This document shows, piece by piece, positions 41,627-50,317 of a stretch of DNA of 64,000 nt. Numbering within the stretch: the stretch's first letter is position 1; each line of letters begins with the position of its first letter. The stretch spans positions 2,976,001 to 3,040,000 of the forward strand of contig NC_003155.5 in NCBI RefSeq assembly GCF_000009765.2. The letters run 5' to 3'. The notes beneath the pieces were generated by a model, which was given only the letters and a program-made list of their open reading frames with translations, was not told the origin of the DNA and made no database searches. This DNA is from Streptomyces avermitilis MA-4680 = NBRC 14893 (GTDB lineage: Bacteria; Actinomycetota; Actinomycetes; Streptomycetales; Streptomycetaceae). The translations under genes and the position numbers were made by a program.

Positions 41627-43096
41627 TTATTTCGTGGCCTGCCCGGACTTCCAGTCCGGGTGCCCGGGCATCGGCGGCGTCTTCTCCCCGTACAGCCACG
41701 CCTTGAAGAACCTGCTCAGGTCGCGCCCCGAGAGGGCGGACGCCAGCTGTTCGAAGTCGGCGGTCGACGCCGTGCCGTCCTGGTGGAGGGCCACCCAGGC
41801 CCGCTCCAGTCGTTCGAAGACCGGTCGGCCGATCTCCTGGCGCAGCGCGTACAGCGCGAGTGCGGCGCCGTCGTAGACGTTGGGGCGGAAGATGCTGATC
41901 TTCTGGCCGGGCTCGGGGCCCTTGGGCGCTGCGGGCGGCCCGCCGGTGGCCCGCCAGGAGTCGGATGCCTCGTAGGCCTCCTTCATGCGCGGCTCCATGG
42001 GCCGGTGCGCCGTCTCCTCCGCGTACAGGGCCTCGTACCAGGTGGCGTGTCCCTCGTTGAGCCACAGGTCGGACCAGGTGCGGGGGCTGACGCTGTCGCC
42101 GAACCACTGGTGCGACAGCTCGTGCACCATGATCGACTCCACGTACCACTTCGGGTTCGTGGACCGGGTGAACAGCTCTCTCTCGAAGAGCGAGAGTGTC
42201 TGTGTCTCGAGTTCGAAGCCGGTCTGCGCCTGGGCCACGAGCAGCCCGTACGTCTCGAACGGGTACGGGCCGACCCTGCGCTCCATCCAGGCGATCTGGC
42301 CGGGCGTCTTCGCCAGCCACGGTTCCAGCCGCTTGCGGTCCTTCGTGGGTACGACGTCACGGACGGGCAGACCGCGCGGACCGGTCCGGTGGAGCACCGA
42401 GGAGCGGCCGATGGACACCTGGGCGAGTTCGGTGGCCATGGGGTGCTCGGTGCGGTACGTCCAGGTGGTCGCCCTGCCCTCCCGGTCGGCCCCGGCCGGC
42501 CGGCCGTTCGCCACGGCCGTGTACCCGTCGGGTGCCGTCACGTGGATGGTGAAGATCGCCTTGTCGGAGGGGTGGTCGTTGCAGGGGAAGACGAGGTGGG
42601 CCGCGTCGGCCTGGTTGGCCATCACGAGGCCGTCCTCCGTCCGGACCCAGCCGCTGTCCTGGCCCTTGGCGGACACGGGATCACTGGTGTGCCGCACGGT
42701 GATCCGCATCGGGGTCCCCCGGGAGACCGGCGCCTCGGGGGTGACCACCAGGTCCTCGCCCGCACCGGTGAACGACGCGGGCTCGCCGTTGACGTCGACC
42801 GACCGCACGATGCCGTGCGCGAAGTCCAGGTTGATGCGGTCCAGCCGGCCCTTCGCCTGTGCGTTGATGGTGGTGACGGCGGTGAGCGGCTTGTTGTTGG
42901 CGCCGGGATAGGTGAAGGCGAGGTCGTACGAGGCGACGTCGTATCCGGGGTTTCCGAGGTGCGGGAAGAGCCGGTCGCCGATCCCCAGGGGGACCGCCGG
43001 CGCGGGGGCGCTCGCGGCGATGAGGCAGACGGAGACGGCGGAGGCGAGCATCGCCGACGTGACGCGACGGGTTCTGGGGCGGGGGGTGTGCGGCAT
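41627..43096 (-). CDS. secreted M1-family metallopeptidase
   Basis: A 489-residue exported protein with an N-terminal signal peptide (Arg-rich, then MLASAVSVCLIAASAPAPA). The gluzincin motif is VHELSHQWFGD, with zinc ligands His325, His329 and Glu348 (LNEGHATW), the HEXXH-X18-E spacing. The GXMEN exopeptidase motif is replaced by QTGFELETQ, so aminopeptidase specificity may differ. It is otherwise like Streptomyces M1 peptidases of about 50 kDa that lack the long C-terminal helical domain. It is probably extracellular or membrane-associated. Confidence 0.9.
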   Translation of the reverse strand: MPHTPRPRTRRVTSAMLASAVSVCLIAASAPAPAVPLGIGDRLFPHLGNPGYDVASYDLAFTYPGANNKPLTAVTTINAQAKGRLDRINLDFAHGIVRSVDVNGEPASFTGAGEDLVVTPEAPVSRGTPMRITVRHTSDPVSAKGQDSGWVRTEDGLVMANQADAAHLVFPCNDHPSDKAIFTIHVTAPDGYTAVANGRPAGADREGRATTWTYRTEHPMATELAQVSIGRSSVLHRTGPRGLPVRDVVPTKDRKRLEPWLAKTPGQIAWMERRVGPYPFETYGLLVAQAQTGFELETQTLSLFERELFTRSTNPKWYVESIMVHELSHQWFGDSVSPRTWSDLWLNEGHATWYEALYAEETAHRPMEPRMKEAYEASDSWRATGGPPAAPKGPEPGQKISIFRPNVYDGAALALYALRQEIGRPVFERLERAWVALHQDGTASTADFEQLASALSGRDLSRFFKAWLYGEKTPPMPGHPDWKSGQATK

Positions 43097-43197
43097 GGAC
43101 CACGGCTACCAGCGCGCGGGGGCCCGGCGGTGACGACTCGCACCGGTCCCACTCGAACGGGTTCGTGGCGGCCCCGGGTGAGCCGGGTGCCGCCGCC

Positions 43198-43251
43198 GGG
43201 TTCCGCGGGGGCTCTGGGGTTCGTAGGGGCTCCGGGTTCCGCGGGGGCTCC
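43198..43251. repeat. short 17-18-bp tandem repeat, three units
   Basis: Units GGGTTCCGCGGGGGCTCC and variants begin at 43198, 43217 and 43234, in the 211-bp gap between the M1 peptidase and the RSH gene. Confidence 0.65.
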
Positions 43252-43307
43252 GTGACAGCGCCGGACTGCCATCGGGCGGCTCCGGCGCGCGGCCGCCCGG
43301 CCCGGAG

Positions 43308-45470
43308 CTACTGCGCGGCCGCCGCCTGGTGCTGCGCCCGGCTCACGTCGAACACCCCGGGCACGTTCCGCATCGCGCGCATGAGGGCCGGGAGGTGTGC
43401 CGCGTCAGGGAGTTGGAGCGTGTACGTGTGCCGTACGCGCTGGCGGCTCGGGGGCTCCACGGTCGCGGAGACGATCGCGACGCCCTCCACGGCGATGGCC
43501 TCGGTGAGGTCGGCGAGAAGGTGGGGGCGCCCGAACGACTCGGCGACGAGCGTGACCCGGCATTCGGAGGTGTCCCCCCAGCGCACACCGACCTCCGCGC
43601 GCCCCACGCTCTTCATGCGTGCCACTCCGGCGCACTCGACTCGGTGGACGGTCACCACTCCCCCGCGCACGGCGAATCCGGTGATCTCGTCGGGCGGTAC
43701 GGGCGTACAGCAGCCGGCCAGGCGGACCGAGGCTCCCGGCTGGTCGACGACGGCGTTCGCGGCGGGGCGGGCGGCGGGTCCTTCGGGGGCGAAGCGGGCG
43801 GCGCCCTCCGCGGCGGGGTCGGCGGCGAAGCGTTCGGCGAAGCCGTCCGTGGCGGGGCCGTCGGCGGGCTCCTCGCTCGGCGACGGCGACGGGTGCGCGG
43901 CCAGCCACCGCTGGATGGCGATCCGCGCGGCAGGCGTGTGCGCATGCTCCAGCCACTCCCTGGAGGGCTCGGACGCGGGGTCCTGGCCCATCAGGAGCTG
44001 CACGGTGTCGCCGTCCTTCAGGACCGTACTCAGCGTCGCCAGACGGCCGTTGACACGCGCGCCGATGCAGGCGTGGGCGTCCTCGCCGTACTGCGCGTAC
44101 GCGGCGTCCACACAACTCGCGCCCTCGGGGAGACCCAACGCGCCCCCGTCGGGGCGGAACACGGTGATCTCCTTGTCCTGGGCGAGGTCTTCGCGCAGCG
44201 TCGACCAGAACGTGTCGGTGTCCGGGGCGGCCTCCTGCCAGTCCAGGAGCCGGGAGAGCCAGCCGGGGCGGGTCGGGTCGGCGCGCTCGCCCTCGGCGGG
44301 GTCGTCGGCCCCGGGGGTGTACGGATTGCCGAGCGCGATGACACCGGCCTCGGCGACCTTGTGCATCTGGTGGGTGCGGATGAGGACTTCGGCGACCTCG
44401 CCGTCCTCGCGCGCCACGGCGGTGTGCAGCGACTGGTACAGGTTGAACTTGGGGACGGCGATGAAGTCCTTGAACTCGGAGACCACCGGCGTCAGACATG
44501 TGTGGAGTTCACCGAGGACGCCATAGCAGTCGGCGTCCTCGTTCACCAGCACCAGGAGGCGGCCGAAGTCGGAGCCGCGCATCCGGCCGCGCTTGCGGGA
44601 GACGCGGTGCACGGAGACGAAGTGCCGGGGCCGGATGAGGACTTCGGCCTGCAGTCCGGCCTCGCGCAGGACGGTGCGCACGTTTTCGACGATCTCCGTG
44701 AGCGGGTCGCCGCCGTTCGCCGCGTTGCCGACGATGAGTTCTCTGGTGCGCTCGTACTCCTCGGGATGCAGGATCGCGAAGACGAGGTCCTCGAGTTCGG
44801 TCTTCAGCGCCTGGACGCCGAGCCGTTCGGCGAGCGGGATGAGCACGTCCCGGGTGACCTTGGCGATGCGTTCCTGCTTCTCCTTGCGCATCACGCCCAG
44901 GGTGCGCATGTTGTGCAGCCGGTCGGCGAGTTTGATCGACATCACGCGTACGTCGTTGCCGGTGGCCACGAGCATCTTGCGGAACGTCTCCGGCTCGGCC
45001 GCGGCGCCGTAGTCGACCTTTTCCAGCTTGGTGACGCCGTCGACCAGGTAACAGACCTCCTCGCCGAACTCGGCTCGCACCTGATCGAGCGTCACCTCCG
45101 TGTCCTCGACGGTGTCGTGGAGCAGAGACGCCGTCAAGGTCGTGGTCTCCGCGCCGAGTTCGGCGAGGATCAGGGTCACGGCGAGGGGGTGCGTGATGTA
45201 CGGCTCGCCGCTCTTGCGCATCTGGCCGCGGTGCGAGGACTCGGCGAGTACGTACGCGCGGCGCAGGGGTTCGAGGTCGGCGTCGGGGTGGTGGGCGCGG
45301 TGGGCCTCGGCCACATGACCGATCGCGTCCGGCAGCCGGTCGCGGGCCGCGGGGCCGAGCAGCGCGGCCCGGCCCAGACGGCGCAGGTCGATCCTGGGGC
45401 GGCCCTTCCTGCGGTACGCCCCGGGCGTGACGGGGCCGGGCGTGGCAGGGTTCGTGGCCTCCGCGCTCAT
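43308..45470 (-). CDS. rshA: RelA/SpoT homologue (RSH), (p)ppGpp synthetase/hydrolase, RshA-type
   Basis: A 720-residue RSH protein. The HD hydrolase domain is intact: SSHRGQMRKSGEPYITHPLA (His80), SLLHDTVEDTE (His118-Asp119, Glu122-Asp123) and KLADRLHNMRT. The synthetase domain keeps the Tyr motif (VPKFNLYQSLHTAV) and EVLIRTHQMHKVAEAG, but it differs from typical RelA around RGSDFGRLLVLVNED and in QIRT (LIRT here). TGS (ITVFRPDGGALGLPEG) and C-terminal ACT (CRVTLVAESFGRPHLLADLT) domains follow. A low-complexity Ala/Pro/Ser region interrupts about 555-610. ATG at 45470 follows GGAGGTG. By context and sequence I take it as the second Streptomyces RSH, RshA, rather than RelA. Confidence 0.88.
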   Translation of the reverse strand: MSAEATNPATPGPVTPGAYRRKGRPRIDLRRLGRAALLGPAARDRLPDAIGHVAEAHRAHHPDADLEPLRRAYVLAESSHRGQMRKSGEPYITHPLAVTLILAELGAETTTLTASLLHDTVEDTEVTLDQVRAEFGEEVCYLVDGVTKLEKVDYGAAAEPETFRKMLVATGNDVRVMSIKLADRLHNMRTLGVMRKEKQERIAKVTRDVLIPLAERLGVQALKTELEDLVFAILHPEEYERTRELIVGNAANGGDPLTEIVENVRTVLREAGLQAEVLIRPRHFVSVHRVSRKRGRMRGSDFGRLLVLVNEDADCYGVLGELHTCLTPVVSEFKDFIAVPKFNLYQSLHTAVAREDGEVAEVLIRTHQMHKVAEAGVIALGNPYTPGADDPAEGERADPTRPGWLSRLLDWQEAAPDTDTFWSTLREDLAQDKEITVFRPDGGALGLPEGASCVDAAYAQYGEDAHACIGARVNGRLATLSTVLKDGDTVQLLMGQDPASEPSREWLEHAHTPAARIAIQRWLAAHPSPSPSEEPADGPATDGFAERFAADPAAEGAARFAPEGPAARPAANAVVDQPGASVRLAGCCTPVPPDEITGFAVRGGVVTVHRVECAGVARMKSVGRAEVGVRWGDTSECRVTLVAESFGRPHLLADLTEAIAVEGVAIVSATVEPPSRQRVRHTYTLQLPDAAHLPALMRAMRNVPGVFDVSRAQHQAAAAQ

Positions 45471-45768
45471 GGGCACCTCCGGCTGCTTGGACCGGTGGAC
45501 GGGGTGCCCCATGGCGTACGCGGCACTGGGGATGGCGACATTCCCCCGTCCGGGCCGGTGCTTGATGCTACCGAGCCCACCACGCGCGTCCGACCGCCTC
45601 TCGCCGAGCGTGAAACGGATCACCCATTCGAGCGAAGGTTCAGAGGTTTACGATTTCGAGCCACGCCGAATGCGGCCGACCGTGGATTCGAACCGGCTCG
45701 GGCTGCGGAGGCTGCGCTTGACGGCTTCCACAGCTGCCGAAGGCCGCAATGTCTTACGGCCCGGCGCC

Positions 45769-46638
45769 TCAGAGGGCCGCGTTTTCCAGCCACTCCGCGT
45801 CGATCTCGCCCTCGGCGACAATCACCGCGGGGCCGGTCATCTCGATCTCGCCGTCCGGGCGCTCGGTGATCACCAGCGTTCCGCCCGGGAGATCGACGGT
45901 GTACGTCGCCGGGGTACCCGTCACCGCGGGGTCCGCGCCGTCGCGGCGGGCGGCGGCGACGGCCACGGCGCACGCGCCCGTGCCGCACGAACGGGTCTCG
46001 CCCGAGCCCCGCTCGTGGACGCGCATCGCGACGTGGCCGGGGGCGCGGTCGATCACGAACTCGACGTTCACCCCGTCCGGGTAGGCGGTCGGCGGACTGA
46101 AGGGCGGCGGGGCGAGCAGGTCGCCCGCGTGCGCGAGGTCGTCGACGAAGGCGACCGCGTGCGGGTTGCCCATGTTCACATTGCGCGCGGGCCAGCTGCG
46201 CTCACCGACGCTCACCGTGACGTCCCCTTCGGGGAGGAACGCCTTGCCCATGCCGACGGTGACGTCGCCGTCCTTGGCGATGTGCACGGTCTTCACGCCG
46301 CCGCGCGTGGCCACCGCGAGGTCGCCTTCGGTCACATGTCCGGCCCGCTGGAGGTAGCGCGCGAACACCCGCACTCCGTTGCCGCACATCTCGGCGACCG
46401 AGCCGTCGCCGTTGCGGTAGTCCATGAACCACTCCGCCTCGGCGGCCATCTCCCTGGCCTCCGGATGGGCGGCGGAGCGCACGACGTGCAGCACGCCGTC
46501 GCCGCCGATGCCCGCGCGGCGGTCGCACAGGGCGGCGACGGCGGCCGGGGGCAGGTCGATGGCGTTCTCGGGGTCCGGGACGATCACGAAGTCGTTCTCA
46601 GTGCCGTGACCCTTGAGGAAGGCGATCCGCGTGCTCAT
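45769..46638 (-). CDS. dapF: diaminopimelate epimerase
   Basis: A 289-residue enzyme converting LL- to meso-diaminopimelate for lysine biosynthesis. In Streptomyces the cell wall uses LL-DAP, so the main use here is lysine synthesis. The two catalytic cysteines are Cys85 (AEMCGNGVRVFARYL) and Cys218 (TRSCGTGACAVAVAA). The N-terminal FLKGHGTENDFVIV and NMGNPHAV are also typical. It is cytoplasmic. It is followed 298 bp on by the RSH gene on the same strand. Confidence 0.96.
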   Translation of the reverse strand: MSTRIAFLKGHGTENDFVIVPDPENAIDLPPAAVAALCDRRAGIGGDGVLHVVRSAAHPEAREMAAEAEWFMDYRNGDGSVAEMCGNGVRVFARYLQRAGHVTEGDLAVATRGGVKTVHIAKDGDVTVGMGKAFLPEGDVTVSVGERSWPARNVNMGNPHAVAFVDDLAHAGDLLAPPPFSPPTAYPDGVNVEFVIDRAPGHVAMRVHERGSGETRSCGTGACAVAVAAARRDGADPAVTGTPATYTVDLPGGTLVITERPDGEIEMTGPAVIVAEGEIDAEWLENAAL

Positions 46639-46961
46639 CCCTCGATCGTAAAGGGTCGGTACGACATTCCGGCGAGCGGTCGGACAGACGGTCCGATCGG
46701 CGGCCGTGGGGTGTCGGTGGTGTCGGCCCGGCAGGCGGATCGGCACAGCCATGGGCAGGCGGCCCCGCAGGCGTATCGGAGTAGCCATGGGCCGTCGATC
46801 CCGTAGACGCATCGGGCAGCCGTGGGCATCAGGTCGCCCCGTCGGCGATCGGAGCAGCCGGGCCGTCGGTCTCGCGGGCGGATCCGATCACGCGGCAGGC
46901 GGGTCCGGCAGACGAACCGGGTTGCCCCTGAGCAGTCGCTCCGGTAGGTGGATCGGGCCGC
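46639..46961. other. 323-bp region with imperfect ~36-bp repeats
   Basis: It contains three to four imperfect 35-37-bp tandem units (about 46718-46862; shared elements GGCGTATCGGAGTAGCCAT-like). It includes the dapF promoter region. No gene is supported. Confidence 0.5.
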
Positions 46962-47489
46962 TCAGCGCAGCCGCGCCACGCGCCACACGGCGAGCACGAC
47001 GACCGCGGCGACGACGACGGCGTACGCGATCACGACCCGCCAGTCCACGCGGCGGCCGGAGCCGCGCTGCGGCAGGCCCGGCCAGGTGTAGCCCACCCGG
47101 CGGGCGGCCATCATGCCCCAGCCGGCGGCGCAGGAGCAGATCAGTAGTCCGAGCATGGCGACCACGGCACCGCCGTCGCCGAACTCGAAGGCCAGCGGGA
47201 AGGCGAACATCAGCGAGCCGACCGCGGCCAGCGCCACGATGGGCGCGAGCTGCCAGATCCGCAGCCGGCGCTGGGGACGCAGCTCGACCTCGACCTCGGG
47301 TCCCGGGGACATCTCTTCCGGTTCCGGTCCGTCGGCGGTCACGCCTCCCGGCGGCTGCTCATCGGGCCCGTCCGGGCTCAGCAAAACTCCGTCGGGCTCC
47401 AGTCGGTACCCGTCGGCGCCCAGCTCGTCCCCGCGTTCCGGGGTGTCCTGCTCCGCGCCTTGTGCGGTATCGCGAGGGCCGGCCTCCAT
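46962..47489 (-). CDS. small membrane protein of unknown function
   Basis: A 175-residue protein. The N-terminal half is acidic and Pro/Gly-rich (DGPEPEEMSPGPEVEVEL). The C-terminal half has three hydrophobic segments (LAPIVALAAVGSLMFAFPLA, GAVVAMLGLLICSCAAGWGM, VVIAYAVVVAAVVVLAVW), so it is probably a three-pass membrane protein with a cytoplasmic tail. I do not recognise the family. ATG at 47489 has GGGAGGG at 7-nt spacing; a GTG at 47519 is the alternative. It lies between miaA and dapF on the same strand. Confidence 0.75.
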   Translation of the reverse strand: MEAGPRDTAQGAEQDTPERGDELGADGYRLEPDGVLLSPDGPDEQPPGGVTADGPEPEEMSPGPEVEVELRPQRRLRIWQLAPIVALAAVGSLMFAFPLAFEFGDGGAVVAMLGLLICSCAAGWGMMAARRVGYTWPGLPQRGSGRRVDWRVVIAYAVVVAAVVVLAVWRVARLR

Positions 47490-47597
47490 CGCCACGCGCC
47501 CTCCCAACTCGGACTCCACTTGGTCGATCGAAGCTCGATGATGGCACGCCGCCGGAGGCGCGGATGACGGCCGGAGCGTCCCGATGCCATGACGTGA

Positions 47598-48536
47598 TCA
47601 GGCTGTAACCGGTCGTTCGACCAACATCAGTGCGAGCTGCGGAAGTTCTGTGAGATCCGCCGCAGCCCCACTGAGCCAATGCACCCGGGGGTCGCGCCTG
47701 AACCATGAATCCTGACGGCGCGCGAAGCGCTTGGTGGCACGTACGGTCTCGGCGCGCGCTTCGTCCTCGGTGCACTCCCCGGCGAGCGCCGCGAGTACCT
47801 GCTGGTAGCCGAGCGCACGCGATGCCGTACGCCCCTCACGCAACCCCTGCGCCTCCAGCGCGCGCACCTCGTCGACGAGGCCCGCCTCCCACATCCGGTC
47901 GACCCGGCGTGCGATGCGCTCGTCGAGTTCGGGGCGCGCCACGTCGACCCCGATCTGGACGGTGTCGTAGACGGAGTCATGGCCCGGCAGGTTGGCTGTG
48001 AAGGGCCGGCCGGTGATCTCGATCACCTCGAGGGCCCGGACGATGCGGCGGCCGTTGCTGGAGAGGATCGCGTGGCCGGCCTCGGGGTCGGCGGCGGCCA
48101 GGCGGGCGTGCAGCGCCCCGGGGCCGCGCAGCGCGAGCTCCTCCTCGAGCCGGGCCCGCACCTCGGGGTCGGTGCCGGGGAACTCCAGGTTGTCGACGGC
48201 CCCGCGCACGTACAGCCCGGAGCCGCCCACCAGGATCGGCCAGCGACCCTCGGCGAGCAGGGCGTCGATGCGGGCGCGGGCCAGGCGCTGGTACTCGGCG
48301 ACGCTGGCGGCGACGGTGACGTCCCAGATGTCCAGGAGATGGTGCGGGATGCCGCCGCGCTCCTCGGGCGTCAGCTTGGCGGTGCCGATGTCCATCCCTC
48401 GGTAGAGCTGCATGGAGTCGGCGTTGACGACCTCGCCGTCGAGACGCTGGGCGAGGAAAACGCCCAGATCGGACTTTCCTGCCGCGGTCGGTCCGACGAC
48501 GGCGATGACGCGGGGGGCGGGGGGTGCGCTACTCAC
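47598..48536 (-). CDS. miaA: tRNA dimethylallyltransferase
   Basis: A 312-residue enzyme that prenylates A37 of UNN-reading tRNAs, the substrate for MiaB encoded nearby. VIAVVGPTAAGKSDL is the P-loop (15-22). NADSMQLYRGMDIGTAKL, IPHHLLDIWDV and PILVGGSGLYVRGAVDNLEF are family signatures, and RFARRQDSWFRRDPRVHWL is the C-terminal basic region. GTG at 48536 is the likely start. It is divergent from a small plus-strand gene at 48719. Confidence 0.96.
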   Translation of the reverse strand: MSSAPPAPRVIAVVGPTAAGKSDLGVFLAQRLDGEVVNADSMQLYRGMDIGTAKLTPEERGGIPHHLLDIWDVTVAASVAEYQRLARARIDALLAEGRWPILVGGSGLYVRGAVDNLEFPGTDPEVRARLEEELALRGPGALHARLAAADPEAGHAILSSNGRRIVRALEVIEITGRPFTANLPGHDSVYDTVQIGVDVARPELDERIARRVDRMWEAGLVDEVRALEAQGLREGRTASRALGYQQVLAALAGECTEDEARAETVRATKRFARRQDSWFRRDPRVHWLSGAAADLTELPQLALMLVERPVTA

Positions 48537-48718
48537 TGCCCCAGTCTCGCAAACCCGAAGACCACTCCTCGAACGAGCTACGTGACGGCACGGGTGCGGG
48601 GTCGTTGCCTGTTGCGAGGTTCCGGCCGCCGGTCTCGGGAGCCGGTGACCCGGGCGATGCAAACGGACGCACCGGGCTACGCGGGATTTCGCCCGTACGA
48701 GTAACGTATGGAGTGGAT

Positions 48719-49084
48719 ATGGGCGTTTTTGCACGACTTCTCCGGAGGTCGAAGGCTACGAAGGAGGCGTCGACCGCCGAGGCGGAGGCCGTGAAGGTGA
48801 CGGCCGTGAAGGTGACAGCTGAGCCTGTGGCGAAGGTGACGGAGGAGGCGAAGGGTTCCGAGGCCGATGCCAAGGCAGACAACAAGGCCGGTGCCAAGGT
48901 TGCGGAAAAGGTTGAGGTCGTAGCCGAGTCCGAGGTCGAGGGCGAGGCGACGAAGGCCGAACCCGAGCCCGAGGCCTCGACGGAGGACACCGCTCAGTCC
49001 GTCGGCGAGAGCGTCGAGATCCCCAAGCAGCAGTCCGCCGAGGAAGCCGCCGACAGCGACACCGGCGAGGACGCCCGCACATAG
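48719..49084 (+). CDS. small acidic protein with repetitive Val/Thr/Ala/Glu composition
   Basis: A 121-residue protein. A basic N-terminus (MGVFARLLRRSKATKEAS) is followed by a charged low-complexity body (AVKVTAVKVTAEPVAKVTEE, VEVVAESEVEGEATKAEPEP). It is probably disordered. I do not recognise a function; similar Streptomyces proteins are sometimes labelled 'gliding motility protein' without evidence. GGAG lies 5 nt before the ATG. It is 24 bp upstream of the antitoxin-family gene, so the two are likely cotranscribed. Confidence 0.7.
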   Translation: MGVFARLLRRSKATKEASTAEAEAVKVTAVKVTAEPVAKVTEEAKGSEADAKADNKAGAKVAEKVEVVAESEVEGEATKAEPEPEASTEDTAQSVGESVEIPKQQSAEEAADSDTGEDART

Positions 49085-49108
49085 ATGCCCCGCGAGGGAA
49101 GGTGAACC

Positions 49109-49384
49109 ATGAGTCTCCTGGAGAATTTGAAGGCCAAGCTCGCCCCGGCCAAGGACAAGGTGTCGGACCTCGCGCAGCAGCACGGGGACAAGGTGGAACG
49201 TGGTCTCGACAAGGCCGCGAAGATGGTCGACGAGAAGACCAAGGGCAAATACAGCGACAAGATCCATACGGGGACGGGCAAGGCGAAGGGTGCCATGGAC
49301 CGACTCGCGCACAAGGACGGCGGATCGCCGGGCGGTGGCGCGACTCCACCGCATGATGCGCCTGGGCCCCCCACGGCTTTCTGA
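49109..49384 (+). CDS. antitoxin family protein (MT0933/Rv0909-like)
   Basis: A 91-residue protein whose first about 65 residues match the MT0933 antitoxin type: LLENLKAKLAPAKDKVSDLA, QQHGDKVERGLDKAAKMVDE, YSDKIHTGTGKAKGAMDRLA. They are helical and Lys/Ala-rich. A Gly/Pro tail follows. In M. tuberculosis Rv0909 pairs with toxin Rv0910; no such toxin gene is adjacent here. GAAGGTG precedes the ATG. The partner upstream is a low-complexity acidic protein, so whether this is a toxin-antitoxin element is doubtful. Confidence 0.75.
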   Translation: MSLLENLKAKLAPAKDKVSDLAQQHGDKVERGLDKAAKMVDEKTKGKYSDKIHTGTGKAKGAMDRLAHKDGGSPGGGATPPHDAPGPPTAF

Positions 49385-49398
49385 ACTGAACAGCACAT

Positions 49399-49440
49399 CG
49401 GCGGACGGCCGCGGAGCGCTCGGCTCCCGGCCGTCCGCCG
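49399..49440. terminator. hairpin between convergent genes at 49.4 kb
   Basis: A perfect 13-bp stem (49399-49411 with 49428-49440) around a 16-nt loop begins 14 bp after the antitoxin-family stop. Confidence 0.7.
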
Positions 49441-49528
49441 TGTGCGCGCCCGCGCGGCCCGGGCCGGCCGCGTCACGCAGGCGACCACACCAGGCCTAGC
49501 AGGCACTTCGACCAGGCCGAGCAGGCGA

Positions 49529-50248
49529 CTACGACCAGGCCGCCACCAGGTACCCCACCCCGTACGGCGCGTCGTCATAGAGCAGCGATCCGCCGAGACC
49601 CGCGCCCTCGGCCGCGCCCGCGAGGACCTGCCAGGGGGCCCGGCCGGAGGCCTTCAGCTCGTACGCCAGCTCCGCGTCCAGCCCCTTGAGGGCGGTCACG
49701 TCCGCAGCCCCCAGTGCCCGCGCGACCTCCGCGTCGAAGCCCGCCGCGCGCTCGTCGAGATAACCCGGCGCCTTGAGCGTCCGGCACGCGCTGGCATCGC
49801 CCATCACCAGCAACGCCGTCCGCTCGACCCGCGCGACCAGGCCCTCCCCGGCCTCGATGCACCGCTCGGCCGCGAGGGTCTCCCCCACACCGAGGCCTTC
49901 CACGGCGGCGTCGGACCAGCCGGTCCGCTCCAGCAGCCACGCCGCGACGGCCAGCGAGGGCGGAAGCTCACCGTGCGAGGCCGCCGGTGCCGCCCGGTCC
50001 CCGCCCAGTCGTACGTCGAGGTCCACGCCGAACCCACGGAACGAACCCCGCGTGCCCTCCGGGTGCGGTCCTCGCCCGCTCTGCTCGGCGGGCCCGAGGA
50101 CCACCAGCCGGTCGGGACGCGCCGCGGCGAGTACGCCCAGCGCGTCCGTGCAGGCGGCACGCGCGGCGTCCAGCTCGGGCGCGGCGCCCGTGGCGACCTC
50201 GGGCACGAGGAGGGGCGGACAGGGGCAGACGGCGGCGGCTACAAGCAT
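49529..50248 (-). CDS. class III extradiol dioxygenase (LigB)-like protein, probably non-catalytic
   Basis: A 239-residue protein with a LigB/MEMO-like fold: AAVCPCPPLLVPEVATGA, RPDRLVVLGPAEQSGRG, ALLVMGDASACRTLKAPG. In true family members the N-terminal motif is usually HPP-like and its His binds iron; here it reads CPCPP, so that ligand is missing. The function is unknown. It lies 69 bp downstream of miaB on the same strand, and this neighbour pair is common in Streptomyces as far as I recall. Confidence 0.75.
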   Translation of the reverse strand: MLVAAAVCPCPPLLVPEVATGAAPELDAARAACTDALGVLAAARPDRLVVLGPAEQSGRGPHPEGTRGSFRGFGVDLDVRLGGDRAAPAASHGELPPSLAVAAWLLERTGWSDAAVEGLGVGETLAAERCIEAGEGLVARVERTALLVMGDASACRTLKAPGYLDERAAGFDAEVARALGAADVTALKGLDAELAYELKASGRAPWQVLAGAAEGAGLGGSLLYDDAPYGVGYLVAAWS

Positions 50249-50317
50249 GATCGGCAGCGTACGCGGTCGCCGTCTGATCGTCGCCGGGCCCGCGGCGGGC
50301 CGTCCGGCCCGCCCGGG

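Noticed and set aside
45661..45720. Possible tRNA T-arm (CGGTTCGAATCC on the minus strand)
   Set aside because: The T-loop sequence is right but the five flanking bases do not pair, and no acceptor, D or anticodon stems fit around it. It is part of the non-coding region between the RSH gene and dapF.
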